The notes below the pieces were generated by a model, which did not search any database, was not told the origin of the DNA, and worked only from the letters and a program-made list of their open reading frames with translations. A DNA stretch of 64,000 nucleotides, from NCBI GenBank assembly GCA_947258825.1, contig CAMYJX010000001.1, forward strand, positions 31,024 to 95,023. The letters run 5' to 3'. This document shows positions 41,208 through 50,188 of this stretch, in pieces. The position numbers and the translations under genes were made by a program. This stretch comes from an uncultured Pseudomonadales bacterium (GTDB taxonomy: Bacteria; Pseudomonadota; Gammaproteobacteria; Pseudomonadales; Azotimanducaceae). Positions within the stretch are counted from its first letter, which is position 1. Each line of letters opens with the position of its first letter.

Positions 41208-42608
41208 ATGGACCTTCTTCTCCACAATACTCAGAGCGGCCGCAAGGAACGCTTTCAACCGTTGAACCCGCAGCGGGTCACCATGTACGTGTGCGGCCCC
41301 ACCGTCTACAATCTTGTCCACATCGGCAACGGTCGCCCGGCGGTGGTGTTCGACGTGCTCTACCGTCTGCTGTCCGTGCTCTATCCGCAGGTAGATTACG
41401 TTCGCAACATCACGGACATCGACGACAAGATAAACGCCGCCGCCCAGGCCAACGGCGAACCCATTCAGGCTCTGGCTGACCGCTACTCCGACGCCTACCG
41501 CGAGGACATCGCTGCCCTGGACGTGCTGCCCCCCGTTGAGGAGCCCCGTGCAACCGAGCACATCGCCGAGATCATCGAGATGATCCAGACGCTCATCGAG
41601 CACGGGCACGCTTACGCCGCCGATGGCCACGTGCTGTTCAACGTGCCCTCGGATCCCGCATACGGCAGCCTGTCTCACCGGAGCCTGGAAGACATGCTGG
41701 ACGGAGCGCGGGTCGACGTTGCACCCTACAAGCAGGACCCGAAAGATTTCGTGCTCTGGAAGCCGTCCGCAGCGGATCTACCTGGCTGGGACAGCCCCTG
41801 GGGACGCGGTCGACCCGGCTGGCACATCGAGTGCTCGGCAATGATCCGCAAGCATCTCGGGCGGAGCATCGATATTCACGGCGGGGGTTCCGATCTGGCC
41901 TTTCCCCACCACGAGAACGAAGCGGCCCAGAGCCGCTGCGCGAATCGGACCCCCGAGTACGTACGCTACTGGCTGCACAACGGCATGCTGACCATGGGTC
42001 AGGAGAAAATGTCCAAGTCCGTGGGCAACATTGTCACGATCCGCGAGCTGCTCGAAGCTCATTCCGGTGAGGTGCTGCGCTACGCGCTGCTGTCGGGACA
42101 GTATCGATCGCAGCTGGCGTGGTCGGAAGATCTTCTGCAGCAGGCGTCGGCCAGCCTCGACCGTCTGTATCAGGCCCTTCTGGACAGCGGGCCGGACAAT
42201 TCCGAGACCGCGTCGGATTTCGCAGCGTGCAGCCCCGAGGCGTATCCCGATGGGGTTATGGCGGCGCTGTGCGATGACCTCAACACCCCGGAAGCGCTGG
42301 CCGCCATGCACCAGCTGGCCGGAAACATCTACCGAACCGAGGACACCGAAGCGCGCATCGCGCTGCGACGCAAGCTGCTGGCGGGCGGGTGGTTACTGGG
42401 CATCCTCACCCGACCGTCCAGCGCCTACTTTCAGTCCGGAGGCAACGTGGATCCGGCGGAAATCGAAGCCCTCATCGAGCAGCGCAACCTCGCTCGCCGC
42501 GAAGGTAACTTTGCCAGAGCGGACGAAATTCGCGACGCGCTCATCAACCGGGGCATAGAGCTGGAGGACACCCGGGACGGCACGCGCTGGAAAGCGCGCG
42601 CCACTTGA
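41208..42608 (+). CDS. cysS: Cysteinyl-tRNA synthetase
   Basis: A 466-residue class Ia synthetase. The HIGH-type motif is HIGN (38-41) in CGPTVYNLVHIGNGRPAVVF, the zinc ligands include C29, C209 and H234, and the KMSKS motif is at 267-271. It charges tRNA-Cys. The frame opens upstream within hisI, but ATG 41208 gives the family N-terminus MDLLLHNTQSGRKERF. The stop overlaps the next gene's TTG start (TTGA). Confidence 0.96.
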   Translation: MDLLLHNTQSGRKERFQPLNPQRVTMYVCGPTVYNLVHIGNGRPAVVFDVLYRLLSVLYPQVDYVRNITDIDDKINAAAQANGEPIQALADRYSDAYREDIAALDVLPPVEEPRATEHIAEIIEMIQTLIEHGHAYAADGHVLFNVPSDPAYGSLSHRSLEDMLDGARVDVAPYKQDPKDFVLWKPSAADLPGWDSPWGRGRPGWHIECSAMIRKHLGRSIDIHGGGSDLAFPHHENEAAQSRCANRTPEYVRYWLHNGMLTMGQEKMSKSVGNIVTIRELLEAHSGEVLRYALLSGQYRSQLAWSEDLLQQASASLDRLYQALLDSGPDNSETASDFAACSPEAYPDGVMAALCDDLNTPEALAAMHQLAGNIYRTEDTEARIALRRKLLAGGWLLGILTRPSSAYFQSGGNVDPAEIEALIEQRNLARREGNFARADEIRDALINRGIELEDTRDGTRWKARAT

Positions 42609-43831
42609 GCATGCAGAGCATCGGCATCGTCGGCGGTGGCATTGGCGGTTTAGCCCTGGCGCTGGCCTGCCGGGAATCCGGCCTGACCGACATCAGCGTG
42701 TACGAGCAATCGCCAGGGCCGGTTGCCGAGCCGGTAGCCGAGCCGGTCGCCAGCAGTCACGGCATCGTGCTCTCCCCCAACGCCACCCGGGTTCTGTACG
42801 CGCTGGGTCTCAAAGAGGCGCTGATGGACGCCGCGTGTCACTCAGACGCCTTGCACTACCGCAGCCACCGCACCGGATACCAGATCTCCATGCGTCCGCT
42901 GGGCGCTTTCGCCGAAGCACGCTATGGCGCTCCGTTCTGCCAGCTGTTGCGATCGGATCTGACCCGATTGCTATCGGAGAGGCTGCGCGAGCGTCACATC
43001 GACGTGCACTACGACTGGCGTTGCAGCAGGCTGGTTGAGGATTCAGAGGTCATCAGCCTTACTTTCGATAATGGCGAGACGCGACGCCATGATCTGGCTG
43101 TGGGCAGCGACGGCGTGCACTCCCATGTCAAGCGCTTCATGCACGAGGAAGTGGCGCCTACCTTTACCGGCCACGTCGCATGGCGAGGCACTACGCCGGT
43201 CGCCGACCTGCCCGCGCAGTTCAACAGCCATCCCATGACCATCTGGCTTGGGCCGGGCCGACACATCACGCATTTTCCCGTGGGCGACGGCGCGCAGCTG
43301 GCGTTTACCGCCGTGGTGGAGACCGCGGAGCCCACGGAGGAATCCTGGTACGAGAAGGGCGATCGGAAAACGCTTGTTGAGCAGTTTCAGGACTGGCACC
43401 CCGTGATCCAGGCGCTGACAGGTGCCAGCCAGAATCTGCATCGCTGGCCCCTGTACGACCGCGCACCTCTGGCCCGCTGGACAGATGGTCCCGTCACCCT
43501 GCTGGGCGATGCCTGCCATCCGACGCTACCCTATCTGTCCCAGGGTGCGGCTCTGGCCATCGAGGACGCCTGGGTGCTGTCGCGGATGCTGGAAACCTGG
43601 GAAGAAGACGTCGCTTCGGGGCTGGCAGAGTACGAGCGTTACCGACGACCCAGGGCAGCCCGGGTTCAGGTCGGCTCCCGCCAGGAGGGCCGGAACTTCC
43701 ATCTCAGCGACCGCTGGCAGATCCGCTGGCGCAACCTGCGCATGGCTCTGAGCAGCCGTTACCTGCCGGAGATCGCCATGGAGCGCTACGACTGGCTGTA
43801 CGGCTATGACTGCGTGAAAGGCTTCGACTGA
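42605..43831 (+). CDS. FAD-dependent monooxygenase (salicylate hydroxylase-like)
   Basis: A 408-residue class A flavoprotein monooxygenase. The FAD GXGXXG motif is IVGGGIGGLALALA, and the second FAD motif is VTLLGDACHPTLPYLSQGAA. It resembles salicylate or 3-hydroxybenzoate 6-hydroxylases in length and layout, but the substrate is unknown. The start is TTG 42605, which overlaps the cysS stop; ATG 42611 is an alternative two codons in. Residues near 39-50 contain a short VAEP repeat. Coupling of a monooxygenase to cysS is odd. The 3' end contains the -35 element of the next promoter. Confidence 0.85.
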   Translation: MSMQSIGIVGGGIGGLALALACRESGLTDISVYEQSPGPVAEPVAEPVASSHGIVLSPNATRVLYALGLKEALMDAACHSDALHYRSHRTGYQISMRPLGAFAEARYGAPFCQLLRSDLTRLLSERLRERHIDVHYDWRCSRLVEDSEVISLTFDNGETRRHDLAVGSDGVHSHVKRFMHEEVAPTFTGHVAWRGTTPVADLPAQFNSHPMTIWLGPGRHITHFPVGDGAQLAFTAVVETAEPTEESWYEKGDRKTLVEQFQDWHPVIQALTGASQNLHRWPLYDRAPLARWTDGPVTLLGDACHPTLPYLSQGAALAIEDAWVLSRMLETWEEDVASGLAEYERYRRPRAARVQVGSRQEGRNFHLSDRWQIRWRNLRMALSSRYLPEIAMERYDWLYGYDCVKGFD

Positions 43832-43842
43832 TTACCTATACT
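43814..43842 (+). promoter_or_regulatory. Putative promoter of the cobalamin riboswitch-btuB unit
   Basis: GTGAAA (43814-43819, 4/6) and TATACT (43837-43842, 5/6) have a 17-bp spacer. The -35 lies within the monooxygenase 3' end and the -10 just after its stop. Transcription would begin near 43849, about 20 bases before the riboswitch. Confidence 0.5.
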
Positions 43843-43867
43843 GCGTAGGCCGCGACTCGAGCCGCGG

Positions 43868-44016
43868 CTGGTGCAGGTGTACGGGAAGTCGGTAAAAAGC
43901 CGACGCTGCCCCCGCAACGGTATCAGAAGGGCGCTGCCATGAGGCCACTGCGTAAGTGAGCGCGGGAAGGCGGCGGGCGCTGCAAGCTTCTGGAGCCCGG
44001 AGACCGGCCTGCACCC
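43868..44016 (+). ncRNA. Cobalamin (AdoCbl) riboswitch
   Basis: The 5' arm GGTGCAGG (43870-43877) pairs with CCTGCACC (44008-44015) to close the P1 stem. Between them are the core signatures of the class: GCCACTG (43944-43950), GGGAAGGC (43964-43971) and AGCCCGGAGACC (43994-44005), the conserved B12-box type elements. It ends 46 bp before the btuB ATG, and no U-tract terminator follows, so control is probably translational, by hiding the GGAG ribosome-binding site at 44051-44054. Binding of adenosylcobalamin would lower BtuB synthesis. Confidence 0.93.
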
Positions 44017-44061
44017 CCAGCAACGTCCGCACGGGGTGTGGCGGTTCAACGGAGCGAACCC

Positions 44062-45969
44062 ATGACTCTCATGTTCCAATCGAGCGCGCGATTCCTCGCG
44101 CTGGCCCTTTGCAGCCTGCTTTACGCTGCCGACCCACAGAGTGCCGAAGCGTCGACAGGCTCTGCAGGAGACGAAGCGCCCCAGGATGACGTCGAGTACC
44201 TGCTGGTAACCGCGCATCGGCTGCCAACCAAAAACCCGACCCTGCCGGTGATCGTGCGCGACCTGGATGACCGCCCGGACGTGGGCACGTCTGCCCTGCG
44301 CGATCTGCCCAGCTTCGCTGTCAGCCAGGCCGGCAGCCTGGGATCTCTGGCCCAGGCGCGGGTCAGAGGCGCCGAGGCAAACCACCTGCTGGTGCTGCTG
44401 GACGGCGTGGAGATCATGGACCCAACCACCGACTCCGGTTTCAACTTCGCCAACCTGAACATGGCAGGTATCAGCAACCTGGAATACCTCCCGGGCGCTC
44501 ACAGCGCCATCTGGGGCAGCGATGCAGTTGCCGGTGTCCTGCAGTTCCGCACGCGACCGGCATCGGACGTGCGACGCCTGGAGCTGGAAGGCGGCTCTTT
44601 CGACTCGCGCTACGTCAAAGCACAGCTGGCTGCCGTGGAAGAAGGCTACTACTACAATCTCAGTGCCTCCGATTTCTCCACAGACGGCACAAACATCGCT
44701 CGCTCCGGCTCGGAAGACGACGGCTACGACAACCACAGCTGGTTCGCCTCCGCCGGCCTGGACCGGGAGCGCTGGGGGCTTCGCGCTCTGGTGCGCCGGG
44801 CCCGAACGGAATCGGACTTCGATCCCACGCCTTTTCCCGCGTTCCTTCCCGCAGACGGCGATCGTCAGAACCGCCACGATGAACGTCTGGCGCTGCTGGG
44901 CCTGGATGTCGCCAGCGCCAACGGAACCGTGAAAGAACACCTGACCCTTTCATATTTCAAATCTCACAACAGCACAGAGGCCGACGGCGTGCGTAATGCC
45001 AGCAGCGACGGAAAGCGCTGGAAGCTGCAGTCAGTAACCCGGTGGCGACCTGGTTCCCGTTATCATTTCGACCTGCTGTTGGAACACGAAAAGGAGAAAT
45101 TCAAACAGCGCGGGGAAGCGAGCTTCTTCGGCGACCCGAATCAGCGCCAGGATTTCGCCACCACCAGTGCCGGTATCGAGTGGCTGGCCGAGGTCGCAGC
45201 AGGCTGGCAGCTGGCCGTGTCCGCTCGACACGATGTCAACAGCGAGTTCGAGAACAGCGACAGCGTCCGGGTTTCCACCCGCTACCAGCTTCTTGAAGCC
45301 ACCTCGGTCTGGGCAGCCTGGGGCACGGGGATCAAGCAGCCCAGCTTCATCGAACGCTACGGATTTACCCCGGACAGCTTCATTGGCAACCCGGATCTGG
45401 ACTCGGAACAAAGCACGCACTTTTCCCTGGGCGTCGAGCAGGCTCTGGGTGCCTGGCAGGTCGACTTCACCGCGTTTCGAGACCGGCTCACCGACGAGAT
45501 TGACGGGTTCTACTTCGACCCCGCGGCGGCAGGTTTTACCGCCGTCAACCAGCGCGGCACGAGCCGTCGCTACGGCATGGAGCTGTCAGCATCCCGGGCC
45601 TGGACGTCGGGTGATCTGCGTGTGGGTGGCAGCTATCTGCACGCCGAAGATCCCGATGGCGGCCGCGAGATACGCCGCCCGGAGTGGCTGGCGTTCGCAC
45701 GCTTCAACCAGCAGTGGGGACCCGCAATGTTGACGCTGGAGCTTTTCAGCAGCAACGACCAGGACGATCTCGCTTTTGCCACCTTCCCTGCACGTCGGGT
45801 TACGCTGGACCGCTACACGCTGCTTAACGCTCAGGTGCGCGTGCCGCTGCCAAAAGGTATGCAGCTGGGCCTGCGCGGAGCCAACCTGCTGGATGAGAGC
45901 TATGAAGAACAGCTGGGCTACGAGGCGCCGGGGCGCGCCGTCTACCTGAGCCTGGGCATCGATCTCTAA
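44062..45969 (+). CDS. btuB: TonB-dependent receptor, BtuB-like (vitamin B12 uptake)
   Basis: A 635-residue outer-membrane receptor. It has a signal peptide (SARFLALALCSLLYAADP), a TonB-box-like VEYLLVTAHR, a plug domain (ARVRGAEANHLLVLLDGVEI, EYLPGAHSAIWGSDAVAGVL) and a 22-strand barrel ending VYLSLGIDL. The length and plug match BtuB. The riboswitch upstream strongly supports cobalamin transport. ATG 44062 has GGAG 7 bases upstream; the 8 codons before it lie in the riboswitch tail. No btuCDF genes follow. The barrel ends in Leu rather than the usual aromatic residue. Confidence 0.88.
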   Translation: MTLMFQSSARFLALALCSLLYAADPQSAEASTGSAGDEAPQDDVEYLLVTAHRLPTKNPTLPVIVRDLDDRPDVGTSALRDLPSFAVSQAGSLGSLAQARVRGAEANHLLVLLDGVEIMDPTTDSGFNFANLNMAGISNLEYLPGAHSAIWGSDAVAGVLQFRTRPASDVRRLELEGGSFDSRYVKAQLAAVEEGYYYNLSASDFSTDGTNIARSGSEDDGYDNHSWFASAGLDRERWGLRALVRRARTESDFDPTPFPAFLPADGDRQNRHDERLALLGLDVASANGTVKEHLTLSYFKSHNSTEADGVRNASSDGKRWKLQSVTRWRPGSRYHFDLLLEHEKEKFKQRGEASFFGDPNQRQDFATTSAGIEWLAEVAAGWQLAVSARHDVNSEFENSDSVRVSTRYQLLEATSVWAAWGTGIKQPSFIERYGFTPDSFIGNPDLDSEQSTHFSLGVEQALGAWQVDFTAFRDRLTDEIDGFYFDPAAAGFTAVNQRGTSRRYGMELSASRAWTSGDLRVGGSYLHAEDPDGGREIRRPEWLAFARFNQQWGPAMLTLELFSSNDQDDLAFATFPARRVTLDRYTLLNAQVRVPLPKGMQLGLRGANLLDESYEEQLGYEAPGRAVYLSLGIDL

Positions 45970-46081
45970 GCAGACGGGACGCAGAAGCCATTCCGATGAA
46001 TCACCGAAACATAGCCAACGTCGTGGCGCGATGCTGGGCGACGCCTCGGCGTCAGAGCCCGCCCGCGGAACCTGGCCGCCG

Positions 46082-46672
46082 CTACTGCAGCAGCCGACTC
46101 TGGCGGCCGAAGCTTTTCCTGAGAAAATCCATCTGGTCGCCGAGTATGCGGCCGCTGTTGGTCAGCGCCAGGTACTCGGCAAAATTAGGAACGTAGGGCA
46201 GCGCCAGCAGCTCCAGGCCGCAATCTTCCAGCAGCCGGTTGCCTTTGAAGTGATTGCATCGCTTGCAGGCTGCGACCACGTTGTCCCAGACGTCCCGGCC
46301 ACGACGGGATATGGGAACCACGTGATCGCGGGTCAGCTCGCCGTCGGGAAATCGCTTGCCGCAGTAAAGGCAGACGCTGAGGTCCCGCCTGAAGAGGGCT
46401 TCGTTGGTGAGCGGCGGCACTCCCTTGGCGGGCGGAACCACCTTGCCGTCGCAGGCGATGATGCTGTGAATTTCCAGGCTGCTAGGAGCGCTGGTAACGC
46501 GAGAGTATCCGCCCCGGATGCGCAATACCGCGTCGCCCAGGGTCCACACAACGATCTCTCTCGCGTAGAGGCAGACAGCCTCCTGCCAGCTTACCCACTC
46601 TACCGGCTGGCCAGCGATATCCAGACGCAGTATGCGCGGGACTCGATCGTACTCGGTCAGCGTTGCAACCAC
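46082..46672 (-). CDS. HNH endonuclease family protein
   Basis: A 196-residue protein with a C-terminal HNH nuclease domain (residues 95-150): zinc-binding Cys pairs C101-x2-C104 and C136-x2-C139, the catalytic D116-H117 in TRDHVVPISRRG, and NVVAACKRCNHFKGNR. The first 95 residues (VPRILRLDIAGQPVEWVSWQ) are typical of a conserved bacterial HNH group of unknown role that is chromosomal and not part of mobile elements. GTG 46672 has AGGA 8 bases upstream. It converges on btuB. A TTGAAT/CATTAT pair on the minus strand (46818-46791) may be its promoter. Confidence 0.85.
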   Translation of the reverse strand: MVATLTEYDRVPRILRLDIAGQPVEWVSWQEAVCLYAREIVVWTLGDAVLRIRGGYSRVTSAPSSLEIHSIIACDGKVVPPAKGVPPLTNEALFRRDLSVCLYCGKRFPDGELTRDHVVPISRRGRDVWDNVVAACKRCNHFKGNRLLEDCGLELLALPYVPNFAEYLALTNSGRILGDQMDFLRKSFGRQSRLLQ

Positions 46673-46915
46673 AGTAGTCCTCGTACAGCTTCAGCCTTCG
46701 CATCAGATAGCCCAATCGCCAGCTGAACAGACGCCCAATTCGGGAGTTTCCGTGCACCACCGAGCCTCGCCGCACAATGGTGCGCCCATATAATGACCAA
46801 ACCGCTGGAACGATTCAACGCGCCTATGATGGGGGAAATGTGTGGAGAAATTGTGAATGAGCGCGCTGCCGTGTAGGCCATCGACGTTGACGGGTTGACG
46901 GCCCAGCTGCCAGGC

Positions 46916-47845
46916 CTACCGTAAGGAGGCCGCCAGCCGTCGCTGATAAACCATGCTCTCGGTGGAGAACAGCAGCAGCGCCAACCAGATGCAGCCGAAG
47001 GTAAGAAACTGACTCGCCCGAATCGGCTCATCGTAGACGAAGATGGCCAGCAGGAAAGTGATGGAAGGGGCCAGATACTGGATGAAGCCCAGCATGGACA
47101 ACGACAGCCGCAAGGCGGCCGCTGCAAAGCACACCAGGGGAAAGACCGTGACCAACCCGCCGGCGGCAAGCAGCAGCAGCTGACCGGCGTCACCCTGGAC
47201 CAGGGCGCCCTCACCCACCCACCAGCCCCAGATCAGATACGCCGCCGCAATGGGCAGCATCAGCAGCGTTTCCACGCCCAGGCCTACCGCAGAATCTACC
47301 GCCAGTCGCTTGCGCACCAGGCCGTACAGACCGAAGCTGAAGGCCAGCGTAAGGCCCGCCCAGGGTAGTATCCCTACCGCGACAATCTCGTTGACGACCC
47401 CCAATGCCGCAAGCACCACGGCAAGCTGCTGTACCGGGCGCAACCACTCGCCGAGAAAAAGACCGCCCAGCAGAACGGTGACCAGCGGGTTGATGTAGTA
47501 GCCGAGGCTGGTTTCAAGCATCCGATCGTTGAGCAGCGCCCAGATGAAAACCAGCCAGTTCACAGAGACCAGGGCCCCACTGACCGCCAGCCATCCAATC
47601 TGCTTACGATTCAGCTCGCGCAGCGTGGCCAGCTGGCGACGCACCACGATGAGAACGGCGAGCACCAGCACGGACCAGACGACCCGGTGGGCAACGATCT
47701 CCGTTGCTGCCGAGAAATCCAGGAGCTTGAAATAGATGGGCGCGAAGCCCCAGAAGAGATAGGCGGCGAGCGCAAAGAGTATGCCGGTTCGGTCGATCGC
47801 CTGATGCCGGGCAGGCAGATCGAGATCCCGATTCGGCGCTGACAC
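46916..47845 (-). CDS. rarD: EamA family transporter RarD
   Basis: A 309-residue protein with ten predicted helices in the DMT/EamA fold. The N-terminal GILFALAAYLFWGFAPIYFK, the WLAVSGALVSVNWLVFIWAL block and SLGYYINPLVTVLLGGLFLG are the distinctive RarD landmarks. In Escherichia coli, RarD is linked with chloramphenicol sensitivity, but its substrate is unknown. The start is GTG 47845. It follows gloB after 18 bp on the minus strand, so cupin, gloB and rarD probably share a transcript. Confidence 0.9.
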   Translation of the reverse strand: MSAPNRDLDLPARHQAIDRTGILFALAAYLFWGFAPIYFKLLDFSAATEIVAHRVVWSVLVLAVLIVVRRQLATLRELNRKQIGWLAVSGALVSVNWLVFIWALLNDRMLETSLGYYINPLVTVLLGGLFLGEWLRPVQQLAVVLAALGVVNEIVAVGILPWAGLTLAFSFGLYGLVRKRLAVDSAVGLGVETLLMLPIAAAYLIWGWWVGEGALVQGDAGQLLLLAAGGLVTVFPLVCFAAAALRLSLSMLGFIQYLAPSITFLLAIFVYDEPIRASQFLTFGCIWLALLLFSTESMVYQRRLAASLR

Positions 47846-47863
47846 GGAAACCGATTTCCGGAA

Positions 47864-48631
47864 TCAGAAGTTGTCTTTACGACGCCGAGTCTCCGCAAAC
47901 ACGTCAACGGCTGAACCGCCGGTCAAACCCACTACCCGCTGCAACGACCCGCTTTCCGCGCGCAGGAAGGGATTGGTGGCTTTCTCGACGCCGATGGTGG
48001 TGGGAACCGTGGGCTGCCCGGCCGATCGCAGCCGATCGATCTCTTCCACCCGGGCAACCAGCGCCGGGTTGTCGGGCTCTACCGTCATCGCAAAGGCGGC
48101 GTTGGCCTGAGTGTATTCGTGCGCACAGTAAACGACGGTATCGTCCGGCAGGGCCATGAGCTTCTGCAGGCTGTTCCACATCTGCTCCGGCGAGCCTTCA
48201 AACAGACGCCCGCAGCCCAGGGCGAAGAGCGTATCGCCTACGAAAGCCACCCCGTCCGCTTGGAAGTAGTAGGCGATATGACCCGTGGTGTGCCCGGGCA
48301 CCTCGAGAACCTTCGCGGTGGCGGCCCCGAACTCAAAGCTCTCACCGTCGACGACCCGGACATCTATGCCGGGAATGCGGGCAGCGTCGTTGTCCGCACC
48401 GACAACGATACAGCTCCACCGCGCTTTCAGCGCCTCGTTGCCACCGGCGTGATCGAAGTGGTGGTGGGTGTTCAGGATGTGGGTGAGCTTCCAACCTTTT
48501 TCTGCAAGCGCGGCGTTGATCGGCTCTACCTCCGGGGTATCGATGGTGGCGGTAAAGCCTGATTCCGGTTCGTGTATCAGAAAGCCATAGTTATCAGAAA
48601 GGCAGGGAAACATGTGCACTTCGAGGCTCAT
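47864..48631 (-). CDS. gloB: Hydroxyacylglutathione hydrolase (glyoxalase II)
   Basis: A 255-residue metallo-beta-lactamase-fold enzyme. The metal motif is H56-x-H58-x-D60-H61 (THHHFDH), with the later ligands in VLEVPGHTTGHIAYYF, AFVGDTLFALGCGRLFEG and VYCAHEYT. The C-terminal RAESGSLQRVVGL is part of the glutathione-binding end. It hydrolyses S-lactoylglutathione to lactate, completing the path begun by GloA (9272-9691), far away in the window. GGAGA precedes the ATG. Confidence 0.95.
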   Translation of the reverse strand: MSLEVHMFPCLSDNYGFLIHEPESGFTATIDTPEVEPINAALAEKGWKLTHILNTHHHFDHAGGNEALKARWSCIVVGADNDAARIPGIDVRVVDGESFEFGAATAKVLEVPGHTTGHIAYYFQADGVAFVGDTLFALGCGRLFEGSPEQMWNSLQKLMALPDDTVVYCAHEYTQANAAFAMTVEPDNPALVARVEEIDRLRSAGQPTVPTTIGVEKATNPFLRAESGSLQRVVGLTGGSAVDVFAETRRRKDNF

Positions 48632-48667
48632 CGGGCTCTCCGTAGACGCGTGGGTGGCAGACCTTAC

Positions 48668-49018
48668 CTAATCCAGAGGAATAAACAAACAGCTGCGCGG
48701 CTCTCCACCGACGTTGCGGCTGATGTGTCCCTGACCCGTCGTGTCCTCCGCGAGCAGAATGGTGCCGGGACCAAGACGACGCGCGGTGCCGTCTCCTACC
48801 TCGATCTCCACGGATCCGCTGAGATTGACCACAAACTGTCGGCGCGGCGCGTTATGGAAATCGAGGTCATAGTCGCCGTCGACCTCCCGGAACATCACCC
48901 CCTTACCTTTCCAGCGTTCCGAGATCCGACCCATGGCACCACGATCTTGCAGAGGAATCTCGACGTCCTCGAAGTGCGATTTGCCATCGTCGCCTGTGTA
49001 GACGCGCAAATACCACAT
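48668..49018 (-). CDS. Cupin-fold hypothetical protein
   Basis: A 116-residue small protein with the beta-rich pattern of a cupin: MWYLRVYTGDDGKSHFEDVE, MFREVDGDYDLDFHNAPRRQ, FVVNLSGSVEIEVGDGTARR, LGPGTILLAEDTTGQGHISR. The His in TGQGHISR and the Asp/His in YDLDFHNAP could bind metal. It has GAGGGGGAA before the ATG. It sits 36 bp upstream of gloB on the same strand, perhaps in one operon. Function unknown. Confidence 0.8.
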   Translation of the reverse strand: MWYLRVYTGDDGKSHFEDVEIPLQDRGAMGRISERWKGKGVMFREVDGDYDLDFHNAPRRQFVVNLSGSVEIEVGDGTARRLGPGTILLAEDTTGQGHISRNVGGEPRSCLFIPLD

Positions 49019-49086
49019 CGTTCCCCCTCTTCCCCGGTTCAGGCTTCGAGTAGAATGCCAGCTTCGTCTGCGGGTCTCCAGCAACC

Positions 49087-49971
49087 ATGAACCGGGTACT
49101 TCAGGAAATCATCGACATTCTCAGCATCGAGCGCATCGAGGAAAATCTTTATCGCGGGCAGAATCACAAGACCGAACACGTGTTCGGTGGTCAGGTGCTG
49201 GCGCAGGCCATCGCGGCCGCGTTCCGCACTGTCAAGCAAGAGCACTACCTGCATTCCATCCACGGCTGTTTTCTGCGCGCCGGGGACTGGAACGTACCCA
49301 TCCTGTACGAGGTCGAGAGAATTCGCGACGGAAGCAGCTTCAGCACCCGCCGGGTGGTTGCCATCCAGCACGGCCGGGCAATCTTCCATCTGGACTCTTC
49401 ATGGCACAAGCAGGAAACCGGGCTGCAGCACGCGCTGCCGATGCCCGACGTACCGCCACCCGAGGCGCTGCGTGGCGACCGGGAAGCCTACCTGGAAGCA
49501 GCCCGGGAGCGGCCCGAGGTAAAACGATTCGCCTTCCGCTTCGAAGCCATCGACAGCCGACAGGTAGAACGCATTCTGCTTACCGACGAGGGCGTCCATC
49601 CGCCAACCAAGCACACCTGGCTGCGCGCTCGCGAACCCCTGGGCGACAGTCCGGAAGTTCATCTGGCAATGCTCGCCTACATGTCGGATCTGGATTTCAT
49701 GAGCACGTCGATGCTGCCCCACGGACGCAACACCATGCGGGATGCCGTCTACGGCGCGAGCCTGGACCATTCACTGTGGTTCCATCGACCTTTTCGCGCC
49801 GACGAGTGGCTGCTGTTCGCCAAAGAATCGCCCAATGCGGGCGGCGCGCGCGGCTTCGTGCGTGGGCAGTTCTTCACCCGCGACGGGCAACTGGTTGCGA
49901 CTGCCGCCCAGGAGTGCCTGATCCGTCCAGTAGGCCCCCAGGCCGTCACCGAAACCGCGCCACAGGGCTGA
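49087..49971 (+). CDS. tesB: Acyl-CoA thioesterase II
   Basis: A 294-residue double-hotdog thioesterase. The landmarks are ENLYRGQNHKTEHVFGGQVL at the N-terminus, HSIHGCFLRAGDWNVPILYE, RDGSSFSTRRVVAIQHGRAI, LAYMSDLDFMSTSMLPHG, SLDHSLWFHRPFRADEWLLF and RGFVRGQFFTRDGQLVATAA. The catalytic Asp, Thr/Ser and Gln are in these blocks (SDLDFM, SLDHSLWF). It splits acyl-CoA to free acid and CoA. It is divergent from the cupin gene by 68 bp. Confidence 0.93.
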   Translation: MNRVLQEIIDILSIERIEENLYRGQNHKTEHVFGGQVLAQAIAAAFRTVKQEHYLHSIHGCFLRAGDWNVPILYEVERIRDGSSFSTRRVVAIQHGRAIFHLDSSWHKQETGLQHALPMPDVPPPEALRGDREAYLEAARERPEVKRFAFRFEAIDSRQVERILLTDEGVHPPTKHTWLRAREPLGDSPEVHLAMLAYMSDLDFMSTSMLPHGRNTMRDAVYGASLDHSLWFHRPFRADEWLLFAKESPNAGGARGFVRGQFFTRDGQLVATAAQECLIRPVGPQAVTETAPQG

Positions 49972-50045
49972 ACATCGGGCCGGAAAGAACGGCAGGCAGG
50001 ATCCAGATCAGCCTTCAGCTGCCCGGCCATTTCGGTCAAGCTAAC

Positions 50046-50074
50046 TTGACAATTAATCGACAGCGGCGTTACCG
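50046..50074 (+). promoter_or_regulatory. Putative promoter of the CHRD/PEP-CTERM gene
   Basis: A perfect -35 TTGACA (50046-50051) followed by ATTAATCG, as in the Escherichia coli trp promoter; 17 bp later the -10 position holds TTACCG (50069-50074), a poor match to TATAAT. It lies 115 bp before the start codon, leaving an untranslated leader of about 107 bases. Confidence 0.35.
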
Positions 50075-50188
50075 TTCCGCCTGCCCAAGATGGGCATAGA
50101 CTATCGCCGGAGCACGAATGGGGACTGCGTAGCGCTGTACCGGTGTGATCTCAACAGATCGAGTTGAATCAGACAGCGAGACCATCCA

